Shown here piece by piece: positions 1 to 8,132 of a stretch of 64,000 nucleotides of DNA. A program made the translations under genes and the position numbers. The notes under the pieces are model-generated. The model had not been told where the DNA came from. It did no database searches and was given only the letters and a program-made list of their open reading frames with translations. Position 1 is the stretch's first letter. Every line of letters starts with the position of its first letter. The DNA lies in contig NZ_SBIT01000009.1 of assembly GCF_004765785.1 (NCBI RefSeq), positions 1-64,000 on the forward strand, written 5' to 3'. The stretch comes from Halorussus ruber. Its GTDB lineage: Archaea; Halobacteriota; Halobacteria; Halobacteriales; Haladaptataceae.

Positions 1-201
1 GTCCGCTCCCGCTGCCAACATTCAAGAGTCGCGGTGTCTAACGTCCTTTTGAGCAGGTTTGCGGCTTGCATGGACACAACCGCTACAACCTGCTCACTTC
101 TTAAACTGCGCTAACTAGACAGTGCCTTTTAAACAAATTTGTAAATTGCTTTGCGGTGTTTCGACCGAACTCTTGAGGGGCACGAGGTCCAAGGTTCGAC
201 C

Positions 202-501
202 ATGTCCAGCGACGAACTCCAGCCGAACGACCTCGAAGAGGGAACTCGCGTTCGACTCGAATGGTCGCCGCGCGGCGGTCGCGGGGCCGCAAGCGCCGCG
301 GAGGGCGAGGTGACCGGCGTCTGGCGGCCGGACGACGACGTGCAGGAGTTCACCGTCGAACAGGACGACGACGCCATCAACGTCTACACCGACTACCGCA
401 ACCCGGTGGTCGAGCGCGTCGAGGGCGGTCTGGACGGCGAGGAGCCAGACACCCAGACGGTCGGGCGTCTGGACCGGATTGTGGCGTCGGGCGAGACCTG
501 A
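202..501 (+). CDS. Small acidic conserved haloarchaeal protein, function unknown
   Basis: I do not recognise a named family for this 99-residue soluble acidic protein. It has no signal peptide, membrane segment or cysteine motif. The central part alternates hydrophobic and acidic residues (VTGVWRPDDD, then FTVEQDDDAINVYTDY), which would fit a small beta-barrel fold; that is inference. I chose the ATG at 202 because its N-terminus (MSSDELQPND) is typical of haloarchaeal proteins, whereas the in-frame upstream extension is basic and non-haloarchaeal in composition. A TTTTAAA box at 127-133, followed by the palindrome ACAAATTTGT at 133-142, lies upstream, so the message probably has a short leader. 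A T6 tract follows the stop. Confidence 0.75.
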   Translation: MSSDELQPNDLEEGTRVRLEWSPRGGRGAASAAEGEVTGVWRPDDDVQEFTVEQDDDAINVYTDYRNPVVERVEGGLDGEEPDTQTVGRLDRIVASGET

Positions 502-516
502 ATCACGGGCTTCCGG

Positions 517-522
517 TTTTTT
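517..522 (+). terminator. Oligo-T terminator after the first gene
   Basis: A run of six T residues lies 16 nt after the stop codon of the gene ending at 501. Archaeal transcription commonly ends at such T tracts without a required hairpin. It is short, so the assignment is tentative. Confidence 0.4.
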
Positions 523-597
523 GCGTCTATTGTGCGAGTAGTGTTCAGGACCCGCCACTCTCCACGTGCTTCGTTCGGTGGACCAACCGAACCCCTT

Positions 598-725
598 GGC
601 GGACTGAAAGGGCGAGCGCGGTTCGCGTTTACGTGGTCGCCTCAGCGACCCCTATCCGGAGCGAACGAAGTGAGCGGAGGATATGTCGCTGAGAGACCGC
701 GAACCGCGCGAGGGCTTTCGAAACC
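598..725 (+). repeat. Structured repeat family A, copy A1
   Basis: This is one of six copies of a dispersed intergenic element with a conserved fold. Closing helix P1 pairs TGAAAG (605-610) with CTTTCG (715-720). P2 pairs CGCGGTTCGCG (617-627) with CGCGAACCGCG (698-708), 11 bp. The P3 stem of exactly 9 bp pairs CTCAGCGAC (641-649) with GTCGCTGAG (685-693). It is followed by an asymmetric loop CCCT (650-653) opposite AT (683-684), and then ATCC pairs with GGAT. The apical arm is a GC-rich hairpin. The copy lies between two genes on the plus strand. I do not recognise a named family. Confidence 0.85.
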
Positions 726-780
726 ATTGTCGCTGTCGTCACGGAGTATCTGAATACTACTCACAAACTGAAAGCAGAAA

Positions 781-939
781 GAAGCTAGCTTCAGGCTTGA
801 GCATAGCCGTCTACTGCCCAGTACCACAACCGCAGGCCACGTCCTCCCCAACCGATTGCGGTCCTCGGCCACGGGCCTGCGGTCCTCATCCCTCGCGCGG
901 TTCGGCGTGACACGGAGGTCACGCCAGCGCGCGCCGGAC
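781..939 (+). repeat. Structured repeat family B, copy B1
   Basis: This is the first of four copies of a second dispersed element. It begins with the palindrome GAAGCTAGCTTC (781-792) and runs through a conserved core containing GTCCTCCCCAACC (841-853) and CCTCGCGCGG. It ends in a hairpin, GGCGTGAC pairing with GTCACGCC, followed by AGCGCGCGCCGG. The arms of that hairpin change sequence between copies but stay complementary. Together with A1 it fills the 510-base gap before the BolA gene. Confidence 0.75.
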
Positions 940-1011
940 AGGAGAGTCTCAGAGTAGGTCGAAGCAGGGAGTATCCACACGCATTTCACCGCCCGTCTCG
1001 TACCCCGGAAC

Positions 1012-1266
1012 ATGAACGCCGAAGACGTGGAAGCACTCATCGAGGAGAACCTCGAAGACGCCGACGCGACAGTCAGCCACCCCCGCGGCGTGGACGACGA
1101 GGACCACCTCGCGGCCACCGTGGTCTCGCCCGCCTTCGAGGGCGAGTCGCTGGTCGACCAGCACGAGATGGTCTACGACGCCCTCGGCGACCACATGACC
1201 GAGGAGATTCACGCGCTCGAAGTCACCACCTACACGCCCGACGAGTACGCCGAACGCGCCGAGTAG
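1012..1266 (+). CDS. BolA family protein
   Basis: This 84-residue protein matches the BolA/IbaG fold. It has an N-terminal acidic helix (MNAEDVEALIEENL), then the class signature with HL(A)ATVVSPAFEGESLVDQ, where the phenylalanine and the downstream basic/acidic helix LVDQHEMVYDAL correspond to the FxGxxxVxRHRxVxxxL core of BolA. In other organisms BolA proteins pair with monothiol glutaredoxins in iron-sulfur cluster trafficking; a role here is inferred from family only. The usual arginine/histidine pair of the core is replaced by Gln-His, as is common in short archaeal members. Length is normal for the family. It is followed after 29 bases by the next gene on the same strand. Confidence 0.8.
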   Translation: MNAEDVEALIEENLEDADATVSHPRGVDDEDHLAATVVSPAFEGESLVDQHEMVYDALGDHMTEEIHALEVTTYTPDEYAERAE

Positions 1267-1295
1267 ACCGGCGGAACTACGACTACTCACAACTC

Positions 1296-1853
1296 ATGCC
1301 CACTTTCGTTGAGGAAGTCCAACTGATAGCCAGCGACAACGCCGCAGAACTCTCTCGCCGCCTCGGCGACCGAGTCGAGACCCTCGGGGAGGCCCTCTCG
1401 CTCCTCGAAGACTGGACCGAGGAGAGCCGCGAGACCCGGACCGAACTGGCCTCGAAGTACGAGTCGGCCAAGGACCTCGCCCGGGACGAGATTCGGGACC
1501 ACGACGCTCCCGACCCCGAGGACCGAGACCCCGGCGACATCCCGACCGAGGACCTGCTCGACCACCCCGCGGTCAGCGAGCGCACGAAACAGCGACTCGC
1601 CGAGTACAGCACCAAGCTCTACGTCTATCTGGACGAGGAGAGCGCCTACGGCGAGGCCCGCACCGAGTTGGCCCGCGCGCTCGACACCGAACTTGAACTG
1701 TACGGCGACCTCCTGCCCGCGCTCGACCGCGGCGCGGTGTCGGTCCGTGACGCCCAACAGCAGATTGCGCGACTCGCCAGAGAGCAGGACCTCGGCCCGG
1801 CGAACCAGACCGCCGCGGACGTGCTACTGGAATCGGCGGTCGAAGAGGAGTAG
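1296..1853 (+). CDS. Predicted coiled-coil acidic protein, haloarchaeal, function unknown
   Basis: The product is a 185-residue, almost wholly helical acidic protein. Residues 1-60 carry heptad-like patterns (ELSRRLGDRVETLGEALSLL), consistent with a coiled coil. A central Pro/Asp-rich linker around residues 68-90 separates it from a second helical half. There are no cysteines, signal or membrane segment. It is conserved-looking haloarchaeal sequence, but I cannot assign a function. The short spacing after the BolA gene on the same strand suggests cotranscription. The 3' end is 17 bases from the convergent propeller gene. Confidence 0.7.
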   Translation: MPTFVEEVQLIASDNAAELSRRLGDRVETLGEALSLLEDWTEESRETRTELASKYESAKDLARDEIRDHDAPDPEDRDPGDIPTEDLLDHPAVSERTKQRLAEYSTKLYVYLDEESAYGEARTELARALDTELELYGDLLPALDRGAVSVRDAQQQIARLAREQDLGPANQTAADVLLESAVEEE

Positions 1854-1870
1854 CACTCGCCAGCAGTCGG

Positions 1871-2872
1871 TCAGACTTCGAACTGCGCCAGCGGGATGCA
1901 CCGGCCGTGGACGCTCTCGGGGGCGGGGACCGAGCCGGTTGCCCCCCACTCGTCCGCGCCGCGGCGAAGCAGGGTTCCCCGGTGGGTCACTCCAATCGCG
2001 TCGCCGTCGTACTCGCACCACCCGACCGCGACCTCCTCCGGGGTCGGCGACGGGACCGATTCGAGGGCCGACTCCTCGCGGTCGGTCCGGTACTCGAACA
2101 GCGCGTGGTCGCGGTCCTCCTCCCACGACGAGGGCGGCGTCGGCGACCCGCCGACGAAAGTCTCCCCGTCGCGGACCAGCGACTCGCGGAAGTAGCTCTG
2201 GCGATGCTCGTCGTCCAGTCGCGCCCACGACCGGCCGGTGTCGGTCGTCCGGTAGAGGCCGCTCCCGGTCGCCGCGACGATTGTGCCGCCGTCCGCCAGC
2301 GCGAGGTGGTGGATGTCGTCGGTGTGGGGCGCGTCGAAGCCCTCGATTCGCCCGTCTCGCCACGTCTCGCCGCCGTCGTCGCTGGCGTAGACCCCGCCGA
2401 CCTCGACTCCGGCGACGACGCGCTCGGGCGACTCGGGGTGGACGCGCACGTCCCGAACCTGCGCGACGTTCTCGTGGCGGTCGATGCCCCAGTCGTCGCG
2501 CTCGGCGAGTTCTCGGAAGCCGTCGAGGTCGCGCCACGCCACGTTCGAAATCTCGCCCGAACCGTCGATTTCGGCGACGTAGACGTGTGCGGGCCGCGTC
2601 CCGGCGTAGATTCGCCCTTCGCTCGCGCCGACCGCGTAGACTTCTTCCCGCGGCACGTCGAGATTCGTCCACTCCTCGCCGTCGTGAGAGTGATAGAGTC
2701 CGGTCTTCGTGGCCGCGAACGCGCCGGAGACGCCATCGAAGGTCTCGACGCGAAGCACCCGGCCCGACCGGAGGACGCGCTCGGCGTCGGTCTCCTCCGG
2801 CCCCTCGGCCGCGCCGGACCCGACCGGACTCGCCGCGCGATACACGCCGTCGTCGCTACCTACGAGCAACAT
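1871..2872 (-). CDS. BNR/YVTN-type beta-propeller protein
   Basis: This 333-residue protein has recurring Asp-box-like motifs of sialidase/VPS10-type propellers. Examples are TGLYHSHDGEEWTNL near residue 60, GVYASDDGGETWRDG near residue 185 and GLYRTTDTGRSWARL near residue 226. Each has the S/T-x-D-x-G-x-x-W pattern. No signal peptide or membrane anchor is visible, so the protein is probably cytoplasmic or depends on a non-classical route. Such proteins are often annotated as glycosyl hydrolase or photosystem stability-like (Ycf48), but the sequence gives no catalytic residues. I call it a propeller of unknown ligand. It is convergent with the preceding gene. Confidence 0.8.
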   Translation of the reverse strand: MLLVGSDDGVYRAASPVGSGAAEGPEETDAERVLRSGRVLRVETFDGVSGAFAATKTGLYHSHDGEEWTNLDVPREEVYAVGASEGRIYAGTRPAHVYVAEIDGSGEISNVAWRDLDGFRELAERDDWGIDRHENVAQVRDVRVHPESPERVVAGVEVGGVYASDDGGETWRDGRIEGFDAPHTDDIHHLALADGGTIVAATGSGLYRTTDTGRSWARLDDEHRQSYFRESLVRDGETFVGGSPTPPSSWEEDRDHALFEYRTDREESALESVPSPTPEEVAVGWCEYDGDAIGVTHRGTLLRRGADEWGATGSVPAPESVHGRCIPLAQFEV

Positions 2873-2976
2873 ACGTACACTATCCGACAGGATAGACTAA
2901 AGTGTTCGCTGAAACCAGTTTGTGTTGTCTGGTAGATAAGAGAGGAGTCCCGAGAAAGCCGAGTTCCGGGGACGGC

Positions 2977-4140
2977 TCAGATGTTCGGTTGCGGGACTTC
3001 GGTCCGGTCCAGCTTCCGGTTGTGGAGCGCCTCGCCGGTCTCGCGGTCGAAGACGTGAATCGCCTCCTCGGGGATGCGCGCGACGACTTTCTGCCCGCTC
3101 TCGACGCTCCGGAGACCCGAGACGGTGGCGACGAAGGTCTCGGTCTCCTCGTCTGTCGCCACGGCGCGGTCGGCGTCGGCGAACGTCAGGTAGACGTTGT
3201 TCTCGTCGCCCATCGGTTCGACCACGTCCACCGCGGTCCGGAAGTCGTGGCGACCCTCGCCCTCGCCGACCAGTTCGATGTCCTCCGGGCGAATCCCGAG
3301 GACGAGTCGGTCGTGGCCCTCCACGTCGGCCAGCGTCTCGTCGGAGAGGAGGTACTCGAACTCCTCGGCCACGAGGCTCCCGTTGCGGAGGTCCACGTCG
3401 AAGAAGTTCATCGAGGGTTCCCCGATGAACCCCGCGACGAAGACGTTCCGGGGCTCGTGGTAGCACTCCAGCGGCGTGCCGACCTGCTGGAGCTTTCCGT
3501 CGTTCAGGATGGCGATGCGGTCGCCCATCGTCATCGCCTCGGTCTGGTCGTGGGTGACGTAGACCGTGGTGACGCCCAAGTCCTCCTGCAATCGCTGGAG
3601 TTCGGTCCGCATCTGCGAGCGCAGCTTGGCGTCGAGGTTCGACAGCGGTTCGTCCATCAGGAAGACCTCCGGGTCGCGGACGATTGCGCGACCGAGGGCG
3701 ACGCGCTGTTGCTGACCGCCCGAGAGTTCGCCCGGTTTTCGGTCGAGCAGGTCCTCGATGCCCATCATCGCGGCGGTCTCCTCGACCCGCGAGCGAATCT
3801 CGTCGTCGGGCATGTCGGTGGACTCCTCCAGTCCGAAGCTCATGTTCTCCCGCACCGTCATGTGGGGGTAGAGCGCGTAGGACTGGAACACCATGGCGAT
3901 GTCCCGCGTCGTCGGCGGTTCGTCGGTGATGGTGCGACCGCCGAGTCGGATGTCGCCGTCCGAGACGGTTTCGAGGCCCGCAATCATCCGCAGGGTCGTG
4001 GACTTGCCACACCCCGAGGGACCGACCAGCACGAGGAACTCGCCGTCTTCGATTTCGACGCGGGCGTCGTCCACCGCGACGATTCGCCCGCCGTCGTCCT
4101 CGAACCACTTGGTTACCCCGTCGAGGGTCAGTTCGGCCAT
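2977..4140 (-). CDS. Carbohydrate ABC transporter ATP-binding protein (MalK/UgpC type)
   Basis: This is the ATPase of the importer encoded just upstream. The 387-residue product has Walker A GPSGCGKST (40-48), Q-loop Gln86, signature LSGGQQQRVALG (from 139), Walker B VFLMDEP (159-165) and switch His197. These are followed by a C-terminal regulatory OB/TOBE region of about 150 residues, typical of MalK, UgpC and GlcV proteins. I chose the ATG at 4140 (MAELTLDGVTKWF); the longer reading frame adds a non-haloarchaeal, His-rich stretch. It is the last gene of the four-gene cluster binding protein, permease, permease, ATPase. The sugar cannot be read from the sequence. Confidence 0.93.
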   Translation of the reverse strand: MAELTLDGVTKWFEDDGGRIVAVDDARVEIEDGEFLVLVGPSGCGKSTTLRMIAGLETVSDGDIRLGGRTITDEPPTTRDIAMVFQSYALYPHMTVRENMSFGLEESTDMPDDEIRSRVEETAAMMGIEDLLDRKPGELSGGQQQRVALGRAIVRDPEVFLMDEPLSNLDAKLRSQMRTELQRLQEDLGVTTVYVTHDQTEAMTMGDRIAILNDGKLQQVGTPLECYHEPRNVFVAGFIGEPSMNFFDVDLRNGSLVAEEFEYLLSDETLADVEGHDRLVLGIRPEDIELVGEGEGRHDFRTAVDVVEPMGDENNVYLTFADADRAVATDEETETFVATVSGLRSVESGQKVVARIPEEAIHVFDRETGEALHNRKLDRTEVPQPNI

Positions 4141-4186
4141 CGTTCTGTCCTCCGTCGTAGAGTGGTGTAAAGCTTTGTCATGGTCT

Positions 4187-5128
4187 TCAAGTCTCCCCGG
4201 CAACTCCCTTTGCGAACTGTTCGCCGAACAGGACGTACACCAGCAGGGTCGGCAGGGCCGCGACGAACGCGCCCGCCATCTGGGTGTTGAACGATTCCAC
4301 GATACCGCCAGTCAGACTGTTGAGCGCAATCGTGACCGGTGCCGCCGCGCCTCCTCCGGACGGGAGGATGACCAGCGCGAACAGCAGGTCGTTCCAGATT
4401 TGAGTGAACTGATAGATGAGCGTGACCGCGAAAATCGGCCGCGAGAGCGGCAGGACGATGTTGCGGTAGATGCTGAACACGCTCGCACCGTCGAGTCGGG
4501 CGGCCTCTATCATCTCGTCCGAGAGCGTCTGGTAGTACGACCGGAACAGCAGGAAGGTGATGGGAATCCCGTACGCGACGTGAGTCACGATGAGGTTGAT
4601 GATGCTGGCGTAATGCTCGTGCATCATCGGGAGACCCCACAGGAAGCTCAGCAGTTCCTGCGTGTTCACGATGGCGTAGAGCCGCGAGAGGGGCACCAGC
4701 ACCGCCTGATACGGGATGAAGATGCCCGCCACGAACAGCGCGACCAGCGCCGTCTGGTACTTCCAGTCGATGGTCGTCAGCCCGTAGGCCGCGATGGACC
4801 CCAGTCCCGCCGACAGGACGGTCGCCGGAACCGCCAGCAGGAGGCTGTTGACGAGCGCGTTGCTCATCTCGCTGAACGCGATTTCCCACGGTTCGAAGGT
4901 GAATCCGTCTGCAACCGGCGGGAGGAACGGCACGGTCCGGTTGAACGCGTCGGTCGTCTTGAACGCGGTCATCAGCCCCGCTTCCAGCGGCGCGAGGTAG
5001 AAGCCCACCAGACCGAGGAGAATCGCGTAGAGCGCGACCCTCGTTCGGTCGGCGTCTCTAATCGTCTGTTCGATTCGCTCTCGTCTGGTGTGGTCGTCCG
5101 GGTTCGGACTGGCTGGCGGACTGCTCAT
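4187..5128 (-). CDS. Carbohydrate ABC transporter permease (MalG type)
   Basis: This 313-residue inner-membrane permease has six predicted membrane segments. The first is near residues 32-50. The cytoplasmic EAA loop at about residues 208-231 (EAARLDGASVFSIYRNIVLP) docks the ATPase. The long periplasmic-side loop between the first two segments is as in MalG. The start overlaps the stop of the upstream permease as ATGA (5125-5128), so translation of the two subunits is probably coupled and stoichiometric. The 46-base gap to the ATPase keeps it in the same operon. Confidence 0.92.
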   Translation of the reverse strand: MSSPPASPNPDDHTRRERIEQTIRDADRTRVALYAILLGLVGFYLAPLEAGLMTAFKTTDAFNRTVPFLPPVADGFTFEPWEIAFSEMSNALVNSLLLAVPATVLSAGLGSIAAYGLTTIDWKYQTALVALFVAGIFIPYQAVLVPLSRLYAIVNTQELLSFLWGLPMMHEHYASIINLIVTHVAYGIPITFLLFRSYYQTLSDEMIEAARLDGASVFSIYRNIVLPLSRPIFAVTLIYQFTQIWNDLLFALVILPSGGGAAAPVTIALNSLTGGIVESFNTQMAGAFVAALPTLLVYVLFGEQFAKGVAGET

Positions 5129-6195
5129 AGTTCACCTCGTCGGTATTCGCTGTAGAGGTACGGCGCGACCACCGCCAGCGCCATGCCGAATAGCACGATG
5201 GCGATGGCCGACCCGTAGGCCCAGTTGTTCGACCCGAACGCCTCGCGGAACATCATCGTGGCGAGGATGTCGGCGGCCGGGCCGGGGTTGTTGCCGAACA
5301 TCACGTAGAGGAAGTCGAAGGCCTTCAGCGCGAACACCATCAGCACCACCGCGGCGCTCATGGTCGAGGCGCGAAGCTGGGGCAGGATGACCCGCCAGTA
5401 CATCTTCGCGGTACTCGCGCCGTCTACCTTCGCGGCCTCGTAGTGAGCGGTCGGAATCGCTCGAAGCCCCGCGAGGTACACCACCATCGCGTAGCCCGAG
5501 AACTGCCAGATGAGCGCGAAGATGACCGCCGCCAGCTTGGTGTCGGGGTTCGAAATCCACTGCAAGGTCAGGAAGTCGAGTCCCAACTGGCGGAGCGTGA
5601 CGTTTATCATCCCGATTTGGGGGTTGTACATCCACGCCCAGAACTTCGCGGTCACGACGAACGAGAGGCTCATCGGCAGGAGGTAGATAGTTCTGAGGGT
5701 GTTCTCGAACCGAATCTCTTGGTCCACCAGAATGGCCAACAGCAGGCCAAAGAGCAGGCAGACCGCGGTGAACGCCACCAGCAGGACGAGCGTGTTCTGG
5801 GCCGCGGTCCAGAACGACGGGTCCGAGAGCGCCCGGCGGTACATCTCCAGGTCGAACTCCGAAACCGTGTACTCCGGCAGGAGCAGGCCCTCGAAGTCCG
5901 TCAGCGAGATGACGAGGTTCCACCCGATTGCCCCGTAGACGAAAAAGCCCATCAGCAGGAAGGGCGGGAGCCAGAACGGAATCGACTGGACGAAGTCGCT
6001 CGACAGTAGCGACTGCCACCGGCCGGTCTCGGTCGGGGTCTCCTCGGCGGTGGCTACCCCACCGTCAGAGCGAAGCTCTGACGAACCTCGCAGACGGTCG
6101 GTCTGCTCGCTACCATCCGCGCGAAGCTCCCGGTCCCCGCTGTCGGCCCCGCGTCTCGGAGAGAGCCGTCGGAGTACGTCTCTGAGTCGTTGCAT
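5125..6195 (-). CDS. Carbohydrate ABC transporter permease (MalF type)
   Basis: This 356-residue permease has about six membrane segments, the first near residues 70-98, and an EAA loop from about residue 252 (EAAKVDGASTAKMYWRVILP). It pairs with the MalG-type permease. The first 65 residues form an unusual hydrophilic, Arg/Asp/Ser-rich extension. At DNA level this stretch is largely made of short perfect palindromes, including a 25-base hairpin sequence (6063-6087) that also occurs inside repeat B4. The extension is probably disordered and non-essential. It is 26 bases from the binding-protein gene. Confidence 0.9.
   Translation of the reverse strand: MQRLRDVLRRLSPRRGADSGDRELRADGSEQTDRLRGSSELRSDGGVATAEETPTETGRWQSLLSSDFVQSIPFWLPPFLLMGFFVYGAIGWNLVISLTDFEGLLLPEYTVSEFDLEMYRRALSDPSFWTAAQNTLVLLVAFTAVCLLFGLLLAILVDQEIRFENTLRTIYLLPMSLSFVVTAKFWAWMYNPQIGMINVTLRQLGLDFLTLQWISNPDTKLAAVIFALIWQFSGYAMVVYLAGLRAIPTAHYEAAKVDGASTAKMYWRVILPQLRASTMSAAVVLMVFALKAFDFLYVMFGNNPGPAADILATMMFREAFGSNNWAYGSAIAIVLFGMALAVVAPYLYSEYRRGEL
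6063..6087. repeat. 25-base palindromic repeat embedded in the permease gene
   Basis: This 25-base sequence contains a perfect hairpin, GTCAGAG-cgaa(g)-CTCTGAC, and is identical to bases 23328-23352 inside repeat copy B4. Here it is translated in frame as part of the permease N-terminal extension. A second small palindrome (GCAGAC/GTCTGC) follows directly. Confidence 0.7.
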
Positions 6196-6221
6196 GTGAA
6201 AAGGAAACGTGGGAGCTGCCT

Positions 6222-7604
6222 TCAGTTGAACGCCTGTTTCAGCTGCTTGTAGGTCTTATCGACGTTCCAGCCTGAGGTGAACGTCGACATCGCGTCGCCG
6301 AAGTTGCTCTTGGCTCCCGGCGGGATGGCCAGCCCGTGCTGGATGGACTTGACCTGCACGTCGGAGTTGGCGAAGTCGTCCATCTGGCGGCTGAGGAACG
6401 GCCCGAACTTATCCTTGGGCACGTCGGTACGGGGCGGAATCGACCCCTTCTTGGGGTTGAACCGCTCCTGAGCGTCCACGCTCCCGACGTACTGGAGGAA
6501 CTTCTTGGCCGCCTCGGGCGAGGGGTTGTTCTTCGGCATGGGGAACGAGTCCATGTTGAGCGCGTAGACGCCCTGCGTGCCGGGGAACGGCACCTGCCCC
6601 CACTCGGACTCGAACTCGAAGCCGTCCTGTCCGCGGTACATGCCCGCGGCCCAGTCGCCCTGATGGAAGAAGGCGGCCTCGCCGTTGATGACCTTCTTGT
6701 TCGCCTCGGTCCACGAGATGGACCCCGCGTCGTCGTTGAAGTACTCGGTGTACTCCTTGACGATGCTGAGGGAGTTCTTGACGGCCTCCTTGTTGGCCTC
6801 GACTTTGCCCTCGGTGAAGGCGCGGTAGGTCTCCGTGCCGTGTTCGCCGAGGAGGACCTGCGCCCAGAGCTGGGCCGTGGACCACGCGGATTTGGTCTGG
6901 TTGGCCATGCCGACCGCGTCGGTGTTCTCCTCGACTTTCTTCATCGCCGCGGTGAGGTCGCTGGGCTTCTCGATGGACGAGGGGTCCACGCCCGCCTCCT
7001 CGACGACCTTCTTGTTGTAGAAGAGGTTGTTGAGCCGGTGGATGTTGATGGGGACCGTGACGAACTTCCCGTCGGGCTTGGCGGCGTCCTTCGGCCCTTC
7101 GAGGTAGGCGTCCTTCATGCCGTTTTTCGACCAGACCGAATCGCCGATGTCTTTCAGCTTGTCGGCCTCCACGAACGGCTGGAGGTGTGCGCCCGGCCAC
7201 GCCTGCCACGTGCTGGGCGGGTTGTTGTTCAGGACGCGCTTCTTGATGACGGTCTTGAGATTCTGGCCGCCGCCGCCCGCTACGGGGTTCTGGTTGACCT
7301 CGATGTCGGGGTGTGCCTCCTCGAAGCCCGCGAACAGCGCCTCTGCGGCCTTCGCACCGTCGCCGCCGGTCCACCAGTGCTGGACCTCTAGGGTCTCGTA
7401 ATTCGAGTCCTCCTCGGTCGTGCTGTCGCTGTCGCCATCGCTGGACTCGGTGGTCTCGTCCGAACCGGAGTCGGTCGTCGTCCCTTCGGAGTCACCGCCG
7501 CCGCCCATACAACCGGCCAGTCCGGTGACGCCGATAGTACCCGCACCAGCTACTTTGAGATAGTCGCGCCGAGAAACGTCGGAACCTTCGTTGGCATCTG
7601 TCAT
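6222..7604 (-). CDS. Carbohydrate ABC transporter substrate-binding lipoprotein
   Basis: This 460-residue extracytoplasmic solute-binding protein is of family 1. The N-terminus has the Tat signal SRRDYLKVAGAGTIG and a lipobox ending at Cys32 (TGLAGC), followed by a Gly/Ser/Thr/Glu-rich linker to about residue 62. This is the usual haloarchaeal form of a folded, membrane-anchored lipoprotein. The mature part begins with LEVQHWWTGGDGAKAAEAL, characteristic of glucose/mannose-type (GlcS-like) binding proteins. It is the first gene of the importer operon. The palindrome TTAGGCCTAA lies immediately before the start codon and may be an operator. Confidence 0.92.
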   Translation of the reverse strand: MTDANEGSDVSRRDYLKVAGAGTIGVTGLAGCMGGGGDSEGTTTDSGSDETTESSDGDSDSTTEEDSNYETLEVQHWWTGGDGAKAAEALFAGFEEAHPDIEVNQNPVAGGGGQNLKTVIKKRVLNNNPPSTWQAWPGAHLQPFVEADKLKDIGDSVWSKNGMKDAYLEGPKDAAKPDGKFVTVPINIHRLNNLFYNKKVVEEAGVDPSSIEKPSDLTAAMKKVEENTDAVGMANQTKSAWSTAQLWAQVLLGEHGTETYRAFTEGKVEANKEAVKNSLSIVKEYTEYFNDDAGSISWTEANKKVINGEAAFFHQGDWAAGMYRGQDGFEFESEWGQVPFPGTQGVYALNMDSFPMPKNNPSPEAAKKFLQYVGSVDAQERFNPKKGSIPPRTDVPKDKFGPFLSRQMDDFANSDVQVKSIQHGLAIPPGAKSNFGDAMSTFTSGWNVDKTYKQLKQAFN

Positions 7605-7607
7605 ACG

Positions 7608-7617
7608 TTAGGCCTAA
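7608..7617. promoter_or_regulatory. Candidate operator palindrome of the sugar transporter operon
   Basis: TTAGGCCTAA is a perfect 10-base palindrome four bases upstream of the binding-protein start codon. It lies downstream of a minus-strand TATA-like GTTTAAGT near 7640-7650. That position would let a bound repressor block initiation. The regulator is not encoded nearby. The site is short and could be chance. Confidence 0.4.
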
Positions 7618-7914
7618 GCGGGTTCATCACACACCAGCCACTTAAACGTTGTTGAAATTAATGCAAGACCGAGTAAACTGTGAGTCAGTAACACACTAGG
7701 ACGGTCGACCCAGAATCAGACTGCCGTCTCTGGGTTTTTCGAGAGCAGTTAGTCGGACAACATCTATTGCGTTGGGAGTTGTGTCGTTCTACCATCACTA
7801 AATCGGCGGGTTTCTGTTACCCGTGTGACTCGTTTCTCCGCCTGTGTGGTCGGTGACGGTGTGCCGTCAGTCGGGCGCGCGGATATCCGAGTCGACGGCG
7901 CGGGTGGTCGAGGG

Positions 7915-7943
7915 AGAATCGGTTCTGAGGGAGAACCGATTCT
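7915..7943. repeat. Perfect 12-bp hairpin
   Basis: AGAATCGGTTCT (7915-7926) is perfectly complementary to AGAACCGATTCT (7932-7943), with a five-base loop. It lies in the divergent gap between the sugar-importer operon and the fumarase leader, so neither flanking gene terminates here. Confidence 0.7.
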
Positions 7944-7952
7944 AGTCGACTC

Positions 7953-7990
7953 ATGCGGGCGCGAGCGTTGGACTGCGCTCGCGCCCGCAT
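7953..7990. repeat. Perfect 15-bp hairpin
   Basis: ATGCGGGCGCGAGCG (7953-7967) pairs perfectly with CGCTCGCGCCCGCAT (7976-7990) across an eight-base loop, only 9 bases after the 12-bp hairpin. The rest of the gap from 7618 to 8100 contains no ORF I can support and no copy of families A or B. Confidence 0.75.
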
Positions 7991-8100
7991 ACCACCATAA
8001 CTAAATAATGTTTTAAGCAATAATTAGATGTCCGATTCGGGCGGAATCCGTCCCTCTCGGGCGTTCGCCCCAACCGACCGCCGAGACCGAGTGCGCACGA

Positions 8101-8107
8101 TATTTAT
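8101..8107 (+). promoter_or_regulatory. TATA box of the leader ORF-fumarase transcript
   Basis: TATTTAT is centred 29 bases before the ATG of the 29-codon leader ORF at 8133. That spacing is expected when transcription begins at or next to a leaderless start codon in haloarchaea. Confidence 0.6.
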
Positions 8108-8132
8108 CTGCGGGGGATGGACCTTCGAACGT

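Noticed and set aside
598-725. Family A copies as ordinary rho-independent-type terminators or tRNA-like genes
   Set aside because: They occur in both orientations relative to neighbouring genes, lack closing T tracts, are 120-240 bases long with a three-way junction, and no cloverleaf or anticodon arm can be drawn.
1693-2895. 400-codon plus-strand frame rich in Arg/Pro
   Set aside because: It spans the end of one gene and the whole of the convergent propeller gene; pure Arg/Pro/Ser composition is typical of a frame shadow in GC-rich DNA.
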